Assembly (NCBI RefSeq): GCF_000242915.1
Contig: NZ_AFRZ01000001.1
Coordinates: forward strand, 868,001 to 932,000
From: Sulfurimonas gotlandica GD1
GTDB lineage: Bacteria > Campylobacterota > Campylobacteria > Campylobacterales > Sulfurimonadaceae
Direction of reading: 5' to 3'
DNA: 64,000 bases
Shown: piece after piece, positions 1-9,071 of the stretch
How the letters are laid out: each line of letters opens with the position of its first letter
Numbering within the stretch: the first letter of the stretch is position 1
Made by a program: the position numbers and the translations under genes
Notes under the pieces: model-generated
Told to the model about the DNA's origin: nothing
Seen by the model: only the letters and a program-made list of their open reading frames with translations
Databases searched by the model: none

Positions 1-821
1 TAGTAATCCTCTGAATCATACTTAATATTATATGGTGATCCAAAATATACATAGGCCTGTTTAGTATCTCTTTTTAAAACAGACTCAGAAGCTTTTTCAG
101 TTACATTATAGCTCTCTAATGGAATCAACTTACCCTTAGGCATAGCATTGATAATTATTTCTATCTCAGCCTTTGCAGAATTAATATCTACATCACCACC
201 AACTACTACAATAAGTCTTGAACTCACAAGATGCTCTTTTACAAATTCTTCTACATCTTCAAGCTCTATGCTTTGAACACTCTCTAGTGTTCCAGATCCT
301 GGATTCGCAAGTGGTGTCCCTTTAAATAGAACCGCTTTTAACTCATTAGATGCTACATAATCAAAATCATTTGCCTTTGAACTTAGTGAACCCAGAGTTG
401 TAGTTTTTACTTTGCTTATAGCTTCCTCTGAAAAGTTAGGATCTTTTAGTAGAGCATTAAATTTCTTTAAACCCTCAGAAAACTCCTCTTTTAAACAACC
501 GACTTCCATAACAAAAGTCTCTTGACCAGTAGAAGATGCAATATGAATAGCTTTGCTCTCAAGTGACTCTGCAAAAGCAGATGAACCCAGCTTTTTAGTT
601 CCCTCGCCCATAACTCTTGCACTGAACTTTGCAAGTCCTGCTTTTGTAGTATCTGTTATACTTCCGCTGTTTTGAAAGATAAACTGCATAGTGACAAGAG
701 GAAGTCTCTTGTCTTCTTCAAAAATCACAGGTACTCTCAATCCGTTTGTTTCAATATATTCTATAGTTGCTGCCATAATTATTTGTCCTGTTATTAGTAA
801 AGTAAAAATTAATTTTTTCAT
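1..821 (-). CDS. M16-family zinc protease-like protein, N-terminal part (cut by window edge)
   Basis: The reading frame starts with ATG at 821 and stays open to base 1, so only about 273 N-terminal residues are visible. It opens with a signal peptide (MKKLIFTLLITG..., then MAATIEYIETNGLRVPV) and continues in the fold typical of insulinase/pitrilysin (M16) proteins, including a stretch reading RLPLVTMQFIFQNSGS and later SRLIVVVGGDVD. The position where catalytic M16 proteins have HxxEH reads AKFSARVMGEGT, so this copy lacks the zinc motif and may be the inactive partner of a paired M16 protease. The start overlaps the stop of mqnC by one base (TAATG), implying translational coupling. Family assignment is from sequence pattern only. 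Confidence 0.8.
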   Translation of the reverse strand, partial: MKKLIFTLLITGQIIMAATIEYIETNGLRVPVIFEEDKRLPLVTMQFIFQNSGSITDTTKAGLAKFSARVMGEGTKKLGSSAFAESLESKAIHIASSTGQETFVMEVGCLKEEFSEGLKKFNALLKDPNFSEEAISKVKTTTLGSLSSKANDFDYVASNELKAVLFKGTPLANPGSGTLESVQSIELEDVEEFVKEHLVSSRLIVVVGGDVDINSAKAEIEIIINAMPKGKLIPLESYNVTEKASESVLKRDTKQAYVYFGSPYNIKYDSEDY

Positions 822-1873
822 TATGCAAACTTCTCTAAAGTTTCATAAGCTGTATTGCGTACTGCCGGTATCTCACCTATATCTTTGATAAGAGCTACCA
901 TCTCTTCTTTAGCCATTGAGTAAGCTGCACCTGCACTGCTTACAACATTCTCTTCCATCATAGTCGAGCCTAAGTCATTTGCTCCAAACCTAAGAGCCAT
1001 CTGACCGATGTAAGCACCCTGAGTTACCCATGAGCTTTGGATATTTGGCACATTATCAAGGTAGAGTCTAGCTACTGCTAAAAGTCTTAAGTATCTGTTT
1101 GATGATGGTTTGTCCATATCTGGAATAAGTCTTAGAAGCTCAGTGTTCTGACCTTGAAAACTCCACATAATGAATGCACGGAATCCCCCTGTCTCATCTT
1201 GAAGTTTTCTAACCATTTCAAAGTGGTCAATAATATCTTCATCACTCTCAACAGTTCCATACATCATAGTTGCAGTTGACATGATACCAAGCTTATGAGC
1301 TTTCCTGTGAATATCAATCCAAACTTCAGAGTCAATCTTCTTAGGTGCGATAATATCACGAACCTTATCACTAAGTATCTCAGCTCCAGCGCCAGGAATA
1401 GATGCAAGACCTTTTACTTTTAGTCTCTCTAAAACCTCTTCAACACTGATGCGAGAGACTTTAGCTATAAAGTCTATCTCAATGGATGAGAAACCATGTA
1501 TAGTAATTTCTGGATATTTAGTATGGATATGCTCAACTAAATCCTCATACCACTCTATCTTTAGCTTTGGATGTACTCCACCTTGAAATAATATCTGAGT
1601 TCCGCCAATCTCTAAAAGCTCATCTATCTTTGCATCTATCTCATCGAAAGTAAGTACATAAGCATCTGCATCTTTTTCGTGTCTGTAAAAAGCACAAAAC
1701 TTACAATCAACCCAACAGATATTTGTGTAGTTAATGTTTCTATCTACAACAAAAGTAGTTATACCTTTTGGATGAAGCTCTTTTTTACGAGCCGAAGCCA
1801 TCTTTCCAAGTTCTTTTAAGTCAGCATTTTTTATTAGATCTAATGCTTCTTCTTTAGTTAATCTTTTTTGCAT
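821..1873 (-). CDS. mqnC: Cyclic dehypoxanthinyl futalosine synthase (radical SAM)
   Basis: This 350-residue radical SAM enzyme cyclises dehypoxanthinyl futalosine in the futalosine route to menaquinone, the respiratory quinone of Campylobacterota. The cluster motif CxxxCxxC is visible as CWVDCKFC around residue 54, preceded by the RNINYTNIC segment characteristic of MqnC rather than MqnE, and the C-terminal part has the family's TMMEENVVSSAG segment. Length matches the family. Its start overlaps the end of the upstream DUF302 gene by 16 bases and its stop is joined to the M16 protease start. An MqnC/MqnE mix-up is the only realistic alternative. Confidence 0.92.
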   Translation of the reverse strand: MQKRLTKEEALDLIKNADLKELGKMASARKKELHPKGITTFVVDRNINYTNICWVDCKFCAFYRHEKDADAYVLTFDEIDAKIDELLEIGGTQILFQGGVHPKLKIEWYEDLVEHIHTKYPEITIHGFSSIEIDFIAKVSRISVEEVLERLKVKGLASIPGAGAEILSDKVRDIIAPKKIDSEVWIDIHRKAHKLGIMSTATMMYGTVESDEDIIDHFEMVRKLQDETGGFRAFIMWSFQGQNTELLRLIPDMDKPSSNRYLRLLAVARLYLDNVPNIQSSWVTQGAYIGQMALRFGANDLGSTMMEENVVSSAGAAYSMAKEEMVALIKDIGEIPAVRNTAYETLEKFA

Positions 1874-2301
1874 TTTCCCGCTCTAGTAGTTATTTTATCC
1901 ATACTGTTATTTATCTTTTCAACTTTTTTTGGTGCATTTACTATATGCTTATCTGCTAGCCAAGAGCCATCTCTATAAGCCATTTTAACTTTAGAATCGC
2001 TGTCTCTGTAAACTAAAATTCTCAGTGGCAAATCAAGACCAACTGTCATGTCCTGCTGCATAAGTGCAGTACCAAGTTTAGCATTTCCAAAAATTACCAT
2101 CTTAGACTCATTTAATTTCATATCAACCATCTTTGCATTCCCATGATGATTGATAAGAGCAAATACACTCAATCCTTTTTCTTGAACAATTCTTTTAATA
2201 TTTTCAGCCGTTTCATCAACACTGCAACTACTCTCTTTGACAATGATATCATTTGCTAAAAGAGATGTTGCAAGTGCTATTAAAGTTATGATTTTTCTCA
2301 C
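1858..2301 (-). CDS. DUF302 domain periplasmic protein
   Basis: A 147-residue protein with an N-terminal signal peptide (MRKIITLIALATSLLA, then NDII) followed by a DUF302 domain: the region from about residue 30 to 115 contains the expected 'FALINHHGNA', 'IFGNAKLGTALMQ' and 'LPLRILVYRD' segments. DUF302 proteins are small, often haem- or cytochrome-associated, and of unknown biochemical role. The start codon is GTG sharing its G with the TAG stop of the upstream 12-haem cytochrome gene, so the two are almost certainly co-translated, suggesting a joint periplasmic function. The 3' end overlaps mqnC. Confidence 0.85.
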   Translation of the reverse strand: MRKIITLIALATSLLANDIIVKESSCSVDETAENIKRIVQEKGLSVFALINHHGNAKMVDMKLNESKMVIFGNAKLGTALMQQDMTVGLDLPLRILVYRDSDSKVKMAYRDGSWLADKHIVNAPKKVEKINNSMDKITTRAGKCKKD

Positions 2302-4706
2302 TATTTCCAGCCTTCATTTCTTGGATTTCTTGGCTCTTTTTTTAAAAAGAATATATATATTGCAAACATTATAAGTAGTGTTACTAAAAATCCGCCTATT
2401 ACTTGAAACCACGCTCCAATATTTAAGAGTTTGTTTAGCATTCCTGAGTGTGTTTTTGTATCTATATTTATCTCAGCCATTTCTGATATATGTGCTATTG
2501 CAGAAACTGCAAGATTACCTTTTGGTATATCTTGGTGACAAGAGATACAAACGCCACGGCGGTCAAGCTTTTCTCTCTGCTCTTTACTAAGCGGCCCAGA
2601 GAGTTTGAAGTGATGACCGACTGTCATAAGCTGAGTTCCATTTTCATCTATAAACTGAGAGTAGTCATGTTTTAGATTTGGGATTGCCGGAATCTGCTCA
2701 TCTGTAGTCTTTGGGAGTATTTTTCTATCAGGGCTCATCAAGTCAATGATAGTAGTCTTACTTGGATCAGCATTTAGTTTTCCGCCACCAATACCAAGTC
2801 CGAGAGCTTTGTCAGAGGTATGACAAGACTCACAGCTTCTTGACTCTTTTTGAATTGTGTGAGGCTGAATTGGTGCCATATCTATAGCGTTTTGTCCCTC
2901 TTCACCAGCACCCTCAACATTTGGAATCTTAAAGATATGATTTTGAAGAAGTGCTTTTCCATCTTTACCTATAACTGTAATAGTAGTCTGACAACCTGGA
3001 ACAACAGGAGATACTCTACCCTCACCGTTTTGAGCTAAGGCTGGGTCTTCCCATCTCAGGTAACTTCTAGTCTCTGTCACTTGCCCTGGAACCAGATACT
3101 TTTTCAAGTCTCTCATCCCACCAGTAGTCCCGTGAATATCTTTATCATGTGAAGCTTTTAAAAAATCAGGATTTTGCCTACCTTCTGAATAATCAATCTT
3201 TACATGACAACCGTAACACTGAGGAGCCCAAGTCGCATGACAAGTATAACACTCCATCTTTGTTGTATGTGGTTCAACTACATCCATAGCAATAAGTGCT
3301 TTTTTAGAGAGTGCTTCTGTTTCTTTTAATAGTTTAAGTGGTTTTAGCTCTATATCTTTTCCAGATGCCAGATGCATAATGATCTTGTTACCTTTTTTTA
3401 CCGCTTTTGGAAGTGGATTTCCACGAGCAGTTAAAATATAACCATCTTCTGGTTCTGGGACATAACCCTGTTTTAGATACTCAGCTACGCTCGATGCTAC
3501 ACCTCTACCTTTGCCAGTTGCGGCAGTTGTATTAAACTCATCAGAGTAACCGATAGGCAACTCCCAAGGATATTTCTTTGTAGTACCGTGACAATCCTGA
3601 CACTCTATCTCAACAGCTGCCAGATTTGCACCACTCAAGAAACCATCACCGTGAAGGTCATTTGAAGTGTGACAATCCTGACATAGCATCCCTTTTTGGT
3701 AGTGTATATCTTCTTTCATATGCAAGTAACGTTTTGTATGAAGTTTAGGTTGTCCATTTCCCTCTGAGTCAAATGTTGACTGATACTCAGTCTCCATAAG
3801 TCCTTGGTAAGAAACACCGATGCGTTTTCCACGGTTATGACAAGTCGAACATGTCTCAACTGGAACACCAGAGTAGTTTACGTCGTGAACTTGTACTTTT
3901 ACTTTTCTTGAACTCTGGATTTGGTGAGTTAAAAGGTGACCGCTTTTCTTAGAAATCTTCTTATCTCCACCCTCATAAAAGCCCTCATTTGAGTAAGGTA
4001 TGTGACAAGATGCACACCCTATTCCTCTGTAATCACCTCTTTTTTGTCTGCCTTTAGAACCAGTATGGCATCTAAGACACTCTTGGCGAAGGTAGGTAAA
4101 AACAGCTAAAGATGGGTCTTTATGAACTTCTTCTACAGTAGGTGCATCTGGGAGTTCATGCATCTCCTCTGGAAAAGCTTGCGGTTCCATAGTTGCAAGC
4201 TTTTGCATATATTTTTTATATACATCAGTTCCAAGACGCTTATCTGGATTATCTGGATTTTTGGTGTCGTAAGTTCCAGCACTGTGCTGATAACCCTCTT
4301 TTGCACCAAAACTCCACATAGCCCCTTGAATTTTGCCCTGCTCTGTCATCATAAGTGAGTTCATTTGAGCGCCCACTTGATTTGGATGACATGTTCCACA
4401 AGTGTTTTTATTTATCCATGTACTTCCCGGTGCAGGATAATAATCTTTTGGTCCCTTATTTGTTTTAAAATACTTAACTGTACCTTTATGTGCATACTCT
4501 ACACTTTTGTTGTACGGGTTTCCACCGTGACAAACGATACAATCGTTGCCTTTATGACCAGCCTTCTCGGCGACTTCTAAAATTGCCTTCATCATACCAG
4601 AGTCTCTATCTCTGATATCTTCGATACCTTTATGACAAACTATACATTCGTTAGCGCCAAAAAGCAAAGAAGATAGAAGTATGATAAAAAAAGCAATTTT
4701 ATTCAT
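2301..4706 (-). CDS. Membrane-anchored dodecahaem cytochrome c
   Basis: An 801-residue exported protein with a signal peptide (MNKIAFFIILLSSLLFGA) and twelve CxxCH haem-binding motifs that I can count: CIVCH twice near the N-terminus, then CGTCH, CLRCH, CASCH, CSTCH, CQDCH twice, CYTCH, CYGCH, CESCH and CISCH. The C-terminus ends in one hydrophobic helix (FLVTLLIMFAIYIFF) followed by basic residues, so the haem domain should sit in the periplasm tethered to the inner membrane. It is followed by a DUF302 gene with overlapping stop/start. Large periplasmic cytochromes of this kind usually act as terminal reductases or electron conduits, but the substrate cannot be read from the sequence. No match to a named reductase was recognised. 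Confidence 0.9.
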   Translation of the reverse strand: MNKIAFFIILLSSLLFGANECIVCHKGIEDIRDRDSGMMKAILEVAEKAGHKGNDCIVCHGGNPYNKSVEYAHKGTVKYFKTNKGPKDYYPAPGSTWINKNTCGTCHPNQVGAQMNSLMMTEQGKIQGAMWSFGAKEGYQHSAGTYDTKNPDNPDKRLGTDVYKKYMQKLATMEPQAFPEEMHELPDAPTVEEVHKDPSLAVFTYLRQECLRCHTGSKGRQKRGDYRGIGCASCHIPYSNEGFYEGGDKKISKKSGHLLTHQIQSSRKVKVQVHDVNYSGVPVETCSTCHNRGKRIGVSYQGLMETEYQSTFDSEGNGQPKLHTKRYLHMKEDIHYQKGMLCQDCHTSNDLHGDGFLSGANLAAVEIECQDCHGTTKKYPWELPIGYSDEFNTTAATGKGRGVASSVAEYLKQGYVPEPEDGYILTARGNPLPKAVKKGNKIIMHLASGKDIELKPLKLLKETEALSKKALIAMDVVEPHTTKMECYTCHATWAPQCYGCHVKIDYSEGRQNPDFLKASHDKDIHGTTGGMRDLKKYLVPGQVTETRSYLRWEDPALAQNGEGRVSPVVPGCQTTITVIGKDGKALLQNHIFKIPNVEGAGEEGQNAIDMAPIQPHTIQKESRSCESCHTSDKALGLGIGGGKLNADPSKTTIIDLMSPDRKILPKTTDEQIPAIPNLKHDYSQFIDENGTQLMTVGHHFKLSGPLSKEQREKLDRRGVCISCHQDIPKGNLAVSAIAHISEMAEINIDTKTHSGMLNKLLNIGAWFQVIGGFLVTLLIMFAIYIFFLKKEPRNPRNEGWK

Positions 4707-4709
4707 AAA

Positions 4710-5114
4710 TTATTCGGGCTTATCTTTTGAGATAGCATCAAGAACACCATTGATAAACTTAGGAGACTGCTCAGTTCCAAAAGCTTTTGTAATCTCTACG
4801 GCTTCATTTATAACTACAGCTGAATCAAGCTCACCAAAAAGAATCTCATAAGTAGCTAGTCTCAGAGTTGCTCTTTCTATAGCTCCAAGTCTCTCAAAAT
4901 CCCACTCTTTTAAATGTTCGATGATAGCTTTGTCACAAGCTTCAAGATTCTCCATAACACCTTCAAAAAGTGCCAATGCAAAATCTTTTTGTTTGTTACG
5001 AATCTTTTTCTCTTCTAAAATCTCATCTGTATGATCTGCAATACTTCCATTTCCCAAGTCATAAGCGTAAAGCAGACTAACAACTGCCATTCTTGCGTGA
5101 TGTCTAGTTGCCAT
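4710..5114 (-). CDS. nusB: Transcription antitermination factor NusB
   Basis: A 134-residue all-alpha protein that joins the rRNA antitermination complex with NusE (S10) at boxA. Diagnostic segments are the N-terminal RHHARMAVVSLLYAYD and the C-terminal AVVINEAVEITKAFGTEQSPKFINGVLDAI, which is the family signature. Its ATG overlaps the stop of ribH by one base, giving the ribH-nusB pair seen in many bacteria. Confidence 0.96.
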   Translation of the reverse strand: MATRHHARMAVVSLLYAYDLGNGSIADHTDEILEEKKIRNKQKDFALALFEGVMENLEACDKAIIEHLKEWDFERLGAIERATLRLATYEILFGELDSAVVINEAVEITKAFGTEQSPKFINGVLDAISKDKPE

Positions 5115-5578
5115 TAGATGTTCTCATATAGGTCTAGCATCTCAATAACTGTTGTCATTGCTTCAAAACCTTTGTTACCAGCTTTTGTACCGGCTCTCTC
5201 AATAGCTTGCTCGATAGTGTCAGTTGTTAAAAGACCAAATGAAACTGGTTTTTGGTACTTAAGACTCATAGTAGCGATACCTTTAGTTGCTTCAGCAGAA
5301 ACATAATCAAAGTGAGGAGTTGCTCCACGGATAACTGCGCCTAAAGCACAAATTGCATCGTACTTGCCAGATGCTAAAAGTTGGTCAACTACCATTGGAA
5401 GCTCAAATGCACCAGGAAGCAGAACGTGTGTTAAATCCTCTTCATTGCCACCATGACGAAGAAATGCATCTTTTGAACCCTCAACTAATCTATCAACAAT
5501 AAAGTGATTCCATCTTGTACTAACTATTGCAATTTTTTTGCCGTTTATAACTTTTAACTTACCTTCAACTAACTTCAT
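5114..5578 (-). CDS. ribH: 6,7-dimethyl-8-ribityllumazine synthase
   Basis: A 154-residue enzyme catalysing the penultimate riboflavin step: condensation of 5-amino-6-ribitylaminouracil with dihydroxybutanone phosphate. The substrate-binding segments [16 protein letters not shown] near residue 21, [10 protein letters not shown] near 50 and [14 protein letters not shown] near 81 are all present, with the catalytic histidine in the last. It sits between kdsA and nusB in one leftward operon, 16 bases after kdsA. The ribA gene of the same pathway lies in this window at 19647 and is interrupted downstream by the mobile element. Confidence 0.96.
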   Translation of the reverse strand: MKLVEGKLKVINGKKIAIVSTRWNHFIVDRLVEGSKDAFLRHGGNEEDLTHVLLPGAFELPMVVDQLLASGKYDAICALGAVIRGATPHFDYVSAEATKGIATMSLKYQKPVSFGLLTTDTIEQAIERAGTKAGNKGFEAMTTVIEMLDLYENI

Positions 5579-5594
5579 CTATTTTCCTTATATT

Positions 5595-6392
5595 TTATTT
5601 TATTTCTTGAATCTTTTTAATTTTTTCTATTAAATTCTCAAGCTCATCTAGTTTTATCATGTTTGGACCATCGCTTAGTGCTACACTTGGGTCAAAATGT
5701 GTCTCCATAAAAAAACCATCCACACCAACTGCAGCAGCACCAGATGCAAGATATGGAACCATAGAAGAATCTCCGCCTGTTTTTCCACCTACAGCCGTTG
5801 GCATCTGAACAGAGTGGGTTGCATCGAAAATAACCGGTGCAAAATTTCTCATAATTACTAAGTTTCTCATATCAACTACCATGTTGCCATAGCCAAAAGA
5901 GTTTCCTCTCTCGCAAAGATATACTCCGTGCTTTTTAGAGTTTTCATACGTAGCCTCATTACAACCTCTAGTTTGAAGAACTTTGAGAACTGGATAAAGC
6001 ATAGCATCTCCGCTTAAAAACTGCCCTTTTTTGATGTTTACAATTTTATCAGTCTGCCCACAAGCAACTAACAAATCTGTTTGACGACATAAAAAAGCTG
6101 GGATTTGAAGCATATCTACAACCTCAGCAACAGTCGGTACTTGAACTGATTCATGTACATCTGTAACGATTTTATAACCAAAATCATCTTTTACTTTTTG
6201 TAGGATTCTTAGACCCTCTTGCATGCCAAGCCCGCGAAAGCTCTCCAAAGATGTTCTATTTGCTTTGTCAAAACTGGCTTTAAAATAAAAATCTATAGAC
6301 TCATCTGCATGATACTTCTCTAAAGATTTAGCAATTTTAAAGATATTTTCTTCACTCTCAATGACACAAGGCCCCGTAAGTAATACCATCAA
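5595..6392 (-). CDS. kdsA: 3-deoxy-8-phosphooctulonate synthase
   Basis: A 265-residue enzyme condensing phosphoenolpyruvate with arabinose 5-phosphate to make KDO-8-phosphate for the lipopolysaccharide inner core. The N-terminal [10 protein letters not shown], the central [11 protein letters not shown], and the [10 protein letters not shown] and [20 protein letters not shown] segments are family signatures with the metal- and PEP-binding residues. The cysteine in TGPCVIES raises the possibility of the metal-dependent class, but class cannot be settled by eye. First gene of a probable kdsA-ribH-nusB operon. Confidence 0.96.
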   Translation of the reverse strand: MMVLLTGPCVIESEENIFKIAKSLEKYHADESIDFYFKASFDKANRTSLESFRGLGMQEGLRILQKVKDDFGYKIVTDVHESVQVPTVAEVVDMLQIPAFLCRQTDLLVACGQTDKIVNIKKGQFLSGDAMLYPVLKVLQTRGCNEATYENSKKHGVYLCERGNSFGYGNMVVDMRNLVIMRNFAPVIFDATHSVQMPTAVGGKTGGDSSMVPYLASGAAAVGVDGFFMETHFDPSVALSDGPNMIKLDELENLIEKIKKIQEIK

Positions 6393-6454
6393 TTTACCTC
6401 TATATATCGTTTAAAAATAAAGGGAGATTATATCATAATGGTATTAATCTAAAT

Positions 6455-7342
6455 TTATTTTGCTCTTGCCACCATAATCCCAGCAATTACAATGAGAATT
6501 ATTCCAGATGCTGTTGTCATACTCGGCAGTGAATCACCTAAAAACAAGCCTACTAAAATGGCAAAAACTATATTTGTGTAGCTCACAGCTCCGACTATTC
6601 CAGCCTTTGTTTCTCCATATGCTTTTGTCATATAGTATTGAGAAAGAGTTCCTAAAAGTCCGAGTCCAATGACATATAGCCAGACTACGCCACTTGGCAT
6701 CACAAACTCGCCTAACATAAAATCCAACTCTGGCATCTGGATGTATTCTGAGAGTATAAAAAGAAATATAGGACCTATTGTTCCAACAAGAGTAAAAGAG
6801 AGAACAATCGCTCTAGTATCATAATAGTTTCTAAGTTCTCTAACAGAAGTGTATGCCAAAGCTGCCCCTATACCGCTAAATATTCCCAGTATATCGTACT
6901 TTGTAAATCCTATGGCACTCGGCTGCGCTATAAGTAAAATACCACCAAAACCTACAAAAACAGCTAACCATGCAGATGCTGAGAGTTTCTCTTTTAAGAA
7001 AAGCCATGCGAAAATGGCTGTAAAGATAGGAGCAGTTTTACTAAATGTAACTGCATCTCCTAGTGGAATATTTGCGATGTTGTAAAAGTATGCAAGAAGT
7101 GCAGTAAAACCCATCACACCGCGAAAAAGAAGCAGGAAAGGTTTTCCGCCTTTATGAGTCATAGGGTTTTTATAAACAGCGTAGCCAATCAAAACTACGC
7201 CAAAAACATTTCTAAAAAACACTACTTCGAGTGAAGACATATGCTCAGATGCAAGCTTAGCAAATGCACCCATAATTGCGAACATAAATGATGCCATAAG
7301 CATATACTTAACACCACTGTTTAAATTTTTAATTCTATTCAT
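6455..7342 (-). CDS. DMT-superfamily (EamA) permease
   Basis: A polytopic inner-membrane protein of 295 residues with ten predicted hydrophobic segments arranged as two EamA repeats, as in the drug/metabolite transporter superfamily. The open frame extends to 7360, but I prefer the ATG at 7342 (MNRIKNLNSGVKYML), because the extra six codons overlap a perfect TATAAT box on the minus strand (7355-7350). With a -10 box only seven bases from the ATG the transcript would be leaderless or nearly so. Substrate unknown; S-adenosylmethionine, amino acid or nucleoside export are all possible within this family. Confidence 0.82.
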   Translation of the reverse strand: MNRIKNLNSGVKYMLMASFMFAIMGAFAKLASEHMSSLEVVFFRNVFGVVLIGYAVYKNPMTHKGGKPFLLLFRGVMGFTALLAYFYNIANIPLGDAVTFSKTAPIFTAIFAWLFLKEKLSASAWLAVFVGFGGILLIAQPSAIGFTKYDILGIFSGIGAALAYTSVRELRNYYDTRAIVLSFTLVGTIGPIFLFILSEYIQMPELDFMLGEFVMPSGVVWLYVIGLGLLGTLSQYYMTKAYGETKAGIVGAVSYTNIVFAILVGLFLGDSLPSMTTASGIILIVIAGIMVARAK

Positions 7343-7349
7343 AGATGCA

Positions 7350-7355
7350 ATTATA
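7350..7355 (-). promoter_or_regulatory. -10 box immediately before the DMT permease start
   Basis: TATAAT on the minus strand, preceded by GG and followed by TGCATCT and then the ATG at 7342. The same layout recurs before alr at 35741-35746 and a closely related one before the agmatine deiminase gene at 36883-36888. Confidence 0.5.
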
Positions 7356-7407
7356 CCCATCTATTAACTTCCATTTTATATAATTATGCGAATTATTAAG
7401 GATTATT

Positions 7408-8160
7408 ATGGGAAATTTATTACTACTGCTCATCGTGGGTGGTTTTTTTTACTGGATATTTCAGAGCTACTCTAGATACACTTCATACTCCAAAGAAGCT
7501 TTTAAAAACTTCTCTGTTTCAAAAGAGTCTTTAGAAAAAAGTGACTTAGGTCTTTTTGTAGCACTTGTTGCAAAAGTGGCTAAAGCTGATGGCAGAGTTG
7601 ATGTACTTGAAGCCGAGCTTATCGGCATCATGTTTGATGATATTTCAAATGTTTTTCCAGAGCCTGCAAAGACTAAAGATATCTTAAAAGATATATTTAA
7701 TCAAGAAAAAGACAGAACTGACAACATTCAAGATATCGCTTTCAAACTTGGTTCTGCTATAAAAAGAGACAGAGCTAAACAACAGCAGTTTATGGGCTTC
7801 TTAATTCAGTTGGCATTTATTGATGGTGAAGTGTCAAAAAGTGAAGATATGGTTCTTCAAACTATCGCTTTGGCATTTGAGTTTGATCCAAATGCTTACC
7901 ACGCTATATTTGAGCAGTTTGAAAAAATGATGAAAAACATTCATCCAAAAGCAAATATCGCAGATGCATATAAGCTTCTGGGTGTGAATTCTAGTGATGA
8001 TATAAACACGATAAAAAAAGCTTATAGAAAACTCATACGAGAGTACCATCCTGACATTATTAAGTCTCAAGGAAAAGGTGAAGCATATATGCAAGAAGCT
8101 ACAGCAAAAACACAAGAGATAAACCAAGCCTATGAAATGATAAAAAAGGCTAAACAATAA
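7408..8160 (+). CDS. TerB-like/DnaJ domain co-chaperone (DjlA-like)
   Basis: A 250-residue protein with one N-terminal membrane helix (LLLLLIVGGFFYWIF), a middle helical domain of the TerB/tellurite-resistance type (KVAKADGRVDVLEAELIGIMF, then AFIDGEVSKSEDMVL) and a C-terminal J domain at about 185-245 with the essential HPD tripeptide (EYHPDII). The domain order is that of DjlA, a membrane-anchored regulator of DnaK. The ribosome-binding site AAGGA lies 7 bases before the ATG. The last two bases of its TAA stop overlap the apparent ATA start of the next gene. Confidence 0.87.
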   Translation: MGNLLLLLIVGGFFYWIFQSYSRYTSYSKEAFKNFSVSKESLEKSDLGLFVALVAKVAKADGRVDVLEAELIGIMFDDISNVFPEPAKTKDILKDIFNQEKDRTDNIQDIAFKLGSAIKRDRAKQQQFMGFLIQLAFIDGEVSKSEDMVLQTIALAFEFDPNAYHAIFEQFEKMMKNIHPKANIADAYKLLGVNSSDDINTIKKAYRKLIREYHPDIIKSQGKGEAYMQEATAKTQEINQAYEMIKKAKQ

Positions 8161-8516
8161 AAAAACTAATCATTTTCCTAGCTACTATTATTAATGTTTT
8201 TGCAAGTGATTATGGTTCTCTTTTGTTTCATGGAAACTGTGTAACATGTCATTTTGAGACAAAAGCTGTCTCAGCACCTTCAATGATTGAGATAAGAGAA
8301 CACTATATGAGAGCATTTTCAAAAAAAGAAGATTTTGTAGCATATATGTCAACATGGGTAAAAGACCCTAAAGAAGAGACTTCTATAATGTTAGATGCAA
8401 TAAAGAAGTATGAGCTTATGCCCTATCTACATTTTGATTTGGAATCTTTGCAAGAAATATCTGCTTATATTTATGAGACTGACTTTTCAAAAGAGCATAA
8501 TGGACATAAGGAATAA
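8157..8516 (+). CDS. Small monohaem cytochrome c with apparent ATA start
   Basis: Reading in frame from ATA at 8157 gives a good signal peptide (KKLIIFLATIINVFA, then SDYGS) followed by a mature part of about 105 residues with one haem motif (CVTCH) and a downstream MPY methionine that could be the second ligand. There is a stop (TAA, 8151-8153) just upstream in frame, so no ATG, GTG or TTG precedes the signal peptide; the first ordinary start is TTG at 8223, which would delete the signal peptide and leave a cytochrome unable to reach the periplasm. The arrangement looks like a common ATGA overlap with the upstream gene that became ATAA. Either ATA is used, or the gene is crippled. Confidence 0.75.
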   Translation: MKKLIIFLATIINVFASDYGSLLFHGNCVTCHFETKAVSAPSMIEIREHYMRAFSKKEDFVAYMSTWVKDPKEETSIMLDAIKKYELMPYLHFDLESLQEISAYIYETDFSKEHNGHKE

Positions 8517-8517
8517 A

Positions 8518-8575
8518 ACTCAATTCACCTTGCAGCCCAGGCTGTTCTCTCTTGAGCTAACACTCAATTCACCTT
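8518..8575. repeat. 14-bp direct repeat flanking a short spacer
   Basis: ACTCAATTCACCTT occurs at 8518-8531 and again at 8562-8575, the second copy covering the stop codon of the leftward phosphoribosyltransferase gene. Between the copies is a short palindrome (CAGCC-CA-GGCTG). It looks like a small local duplication of the gene end. Confidence 0.6.
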
Positions 8576-9010
8576 AAAGTCCCTCTCCCAAAAAAAATCA
8601 ATCCAGTCATCTGCTTCATTTACCCAAAAATTCGGTTCAAATACAGAGCTCTTTTTATAAAAAAGAGTAGCTGATTTAAACTCAATATCTTTATGTAGAG
8701 ATTTTAGATGTGGAATCACTGCTTTTAGTGTATCTCCACTGTCGGCTATATCATCAACTATCAAAACTCTAGATGTATCCCTAAAATTACAATCACCAAA
8801 GATGCTAATAGTTTCTCTCTTTTGAGTCTTGTCATAAAGTTCTGTTCTAATAGTCTGAACTTCGCGTATGTCTAGTCCTTCTGCAATAGCATGAGCCAAG
8901 GTAAGTCCACCTCTAGCTATTGCGACTATAACCTCAGGTTTGAACTCTTTAACATCTAAGAGTAACTTTTTTGTATCGATTCTAAAATCTTCATAAGAGT
9001 AATATTTCAT
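8564..9010 (-). CDS. Purine phosphoribosyltransferase (xanthine/hypoxanthine type)
   Basis: A 148-residue type I phosphoribosyltransferase. The PRPP-binding loop is clear as RVLIVDDIADSGDTL around residue 81, and IARGGL near residue 32 is the conserved PPi-binding loop. The length and the tryptophan-rich end (DDWIDFFWERDF) resemble bacterial xanthine-guanine phosphoribosyltransferases, as do the short homologues annotated gpt in Helicobacter. It salvages a 6-oxopurine base to the nucleotide; which base is preferred cannot be told. It stands alone, transcribed leftward. Confidence 0.87.
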   Translation of the reverse strand: MKYYSYEDFRIDTKKLLLDVKEFKPEVIVAIARGGLTLAHAIAEGLDIREVQTIRTELYDKTQKRETISIFGDCNFRDTSRVLIVDDIADSGDTLKAVIPHLKSLHKDIEFKSATLFYKKSSVFEPNFWVNEADDWIDFFWERDFKVN

Positions 9011-9071
9011 AATTGAATTATACTTAATTTAAAACTCTTAAGGTAAAATTTTAAAAAAACTGGAAAATGAA

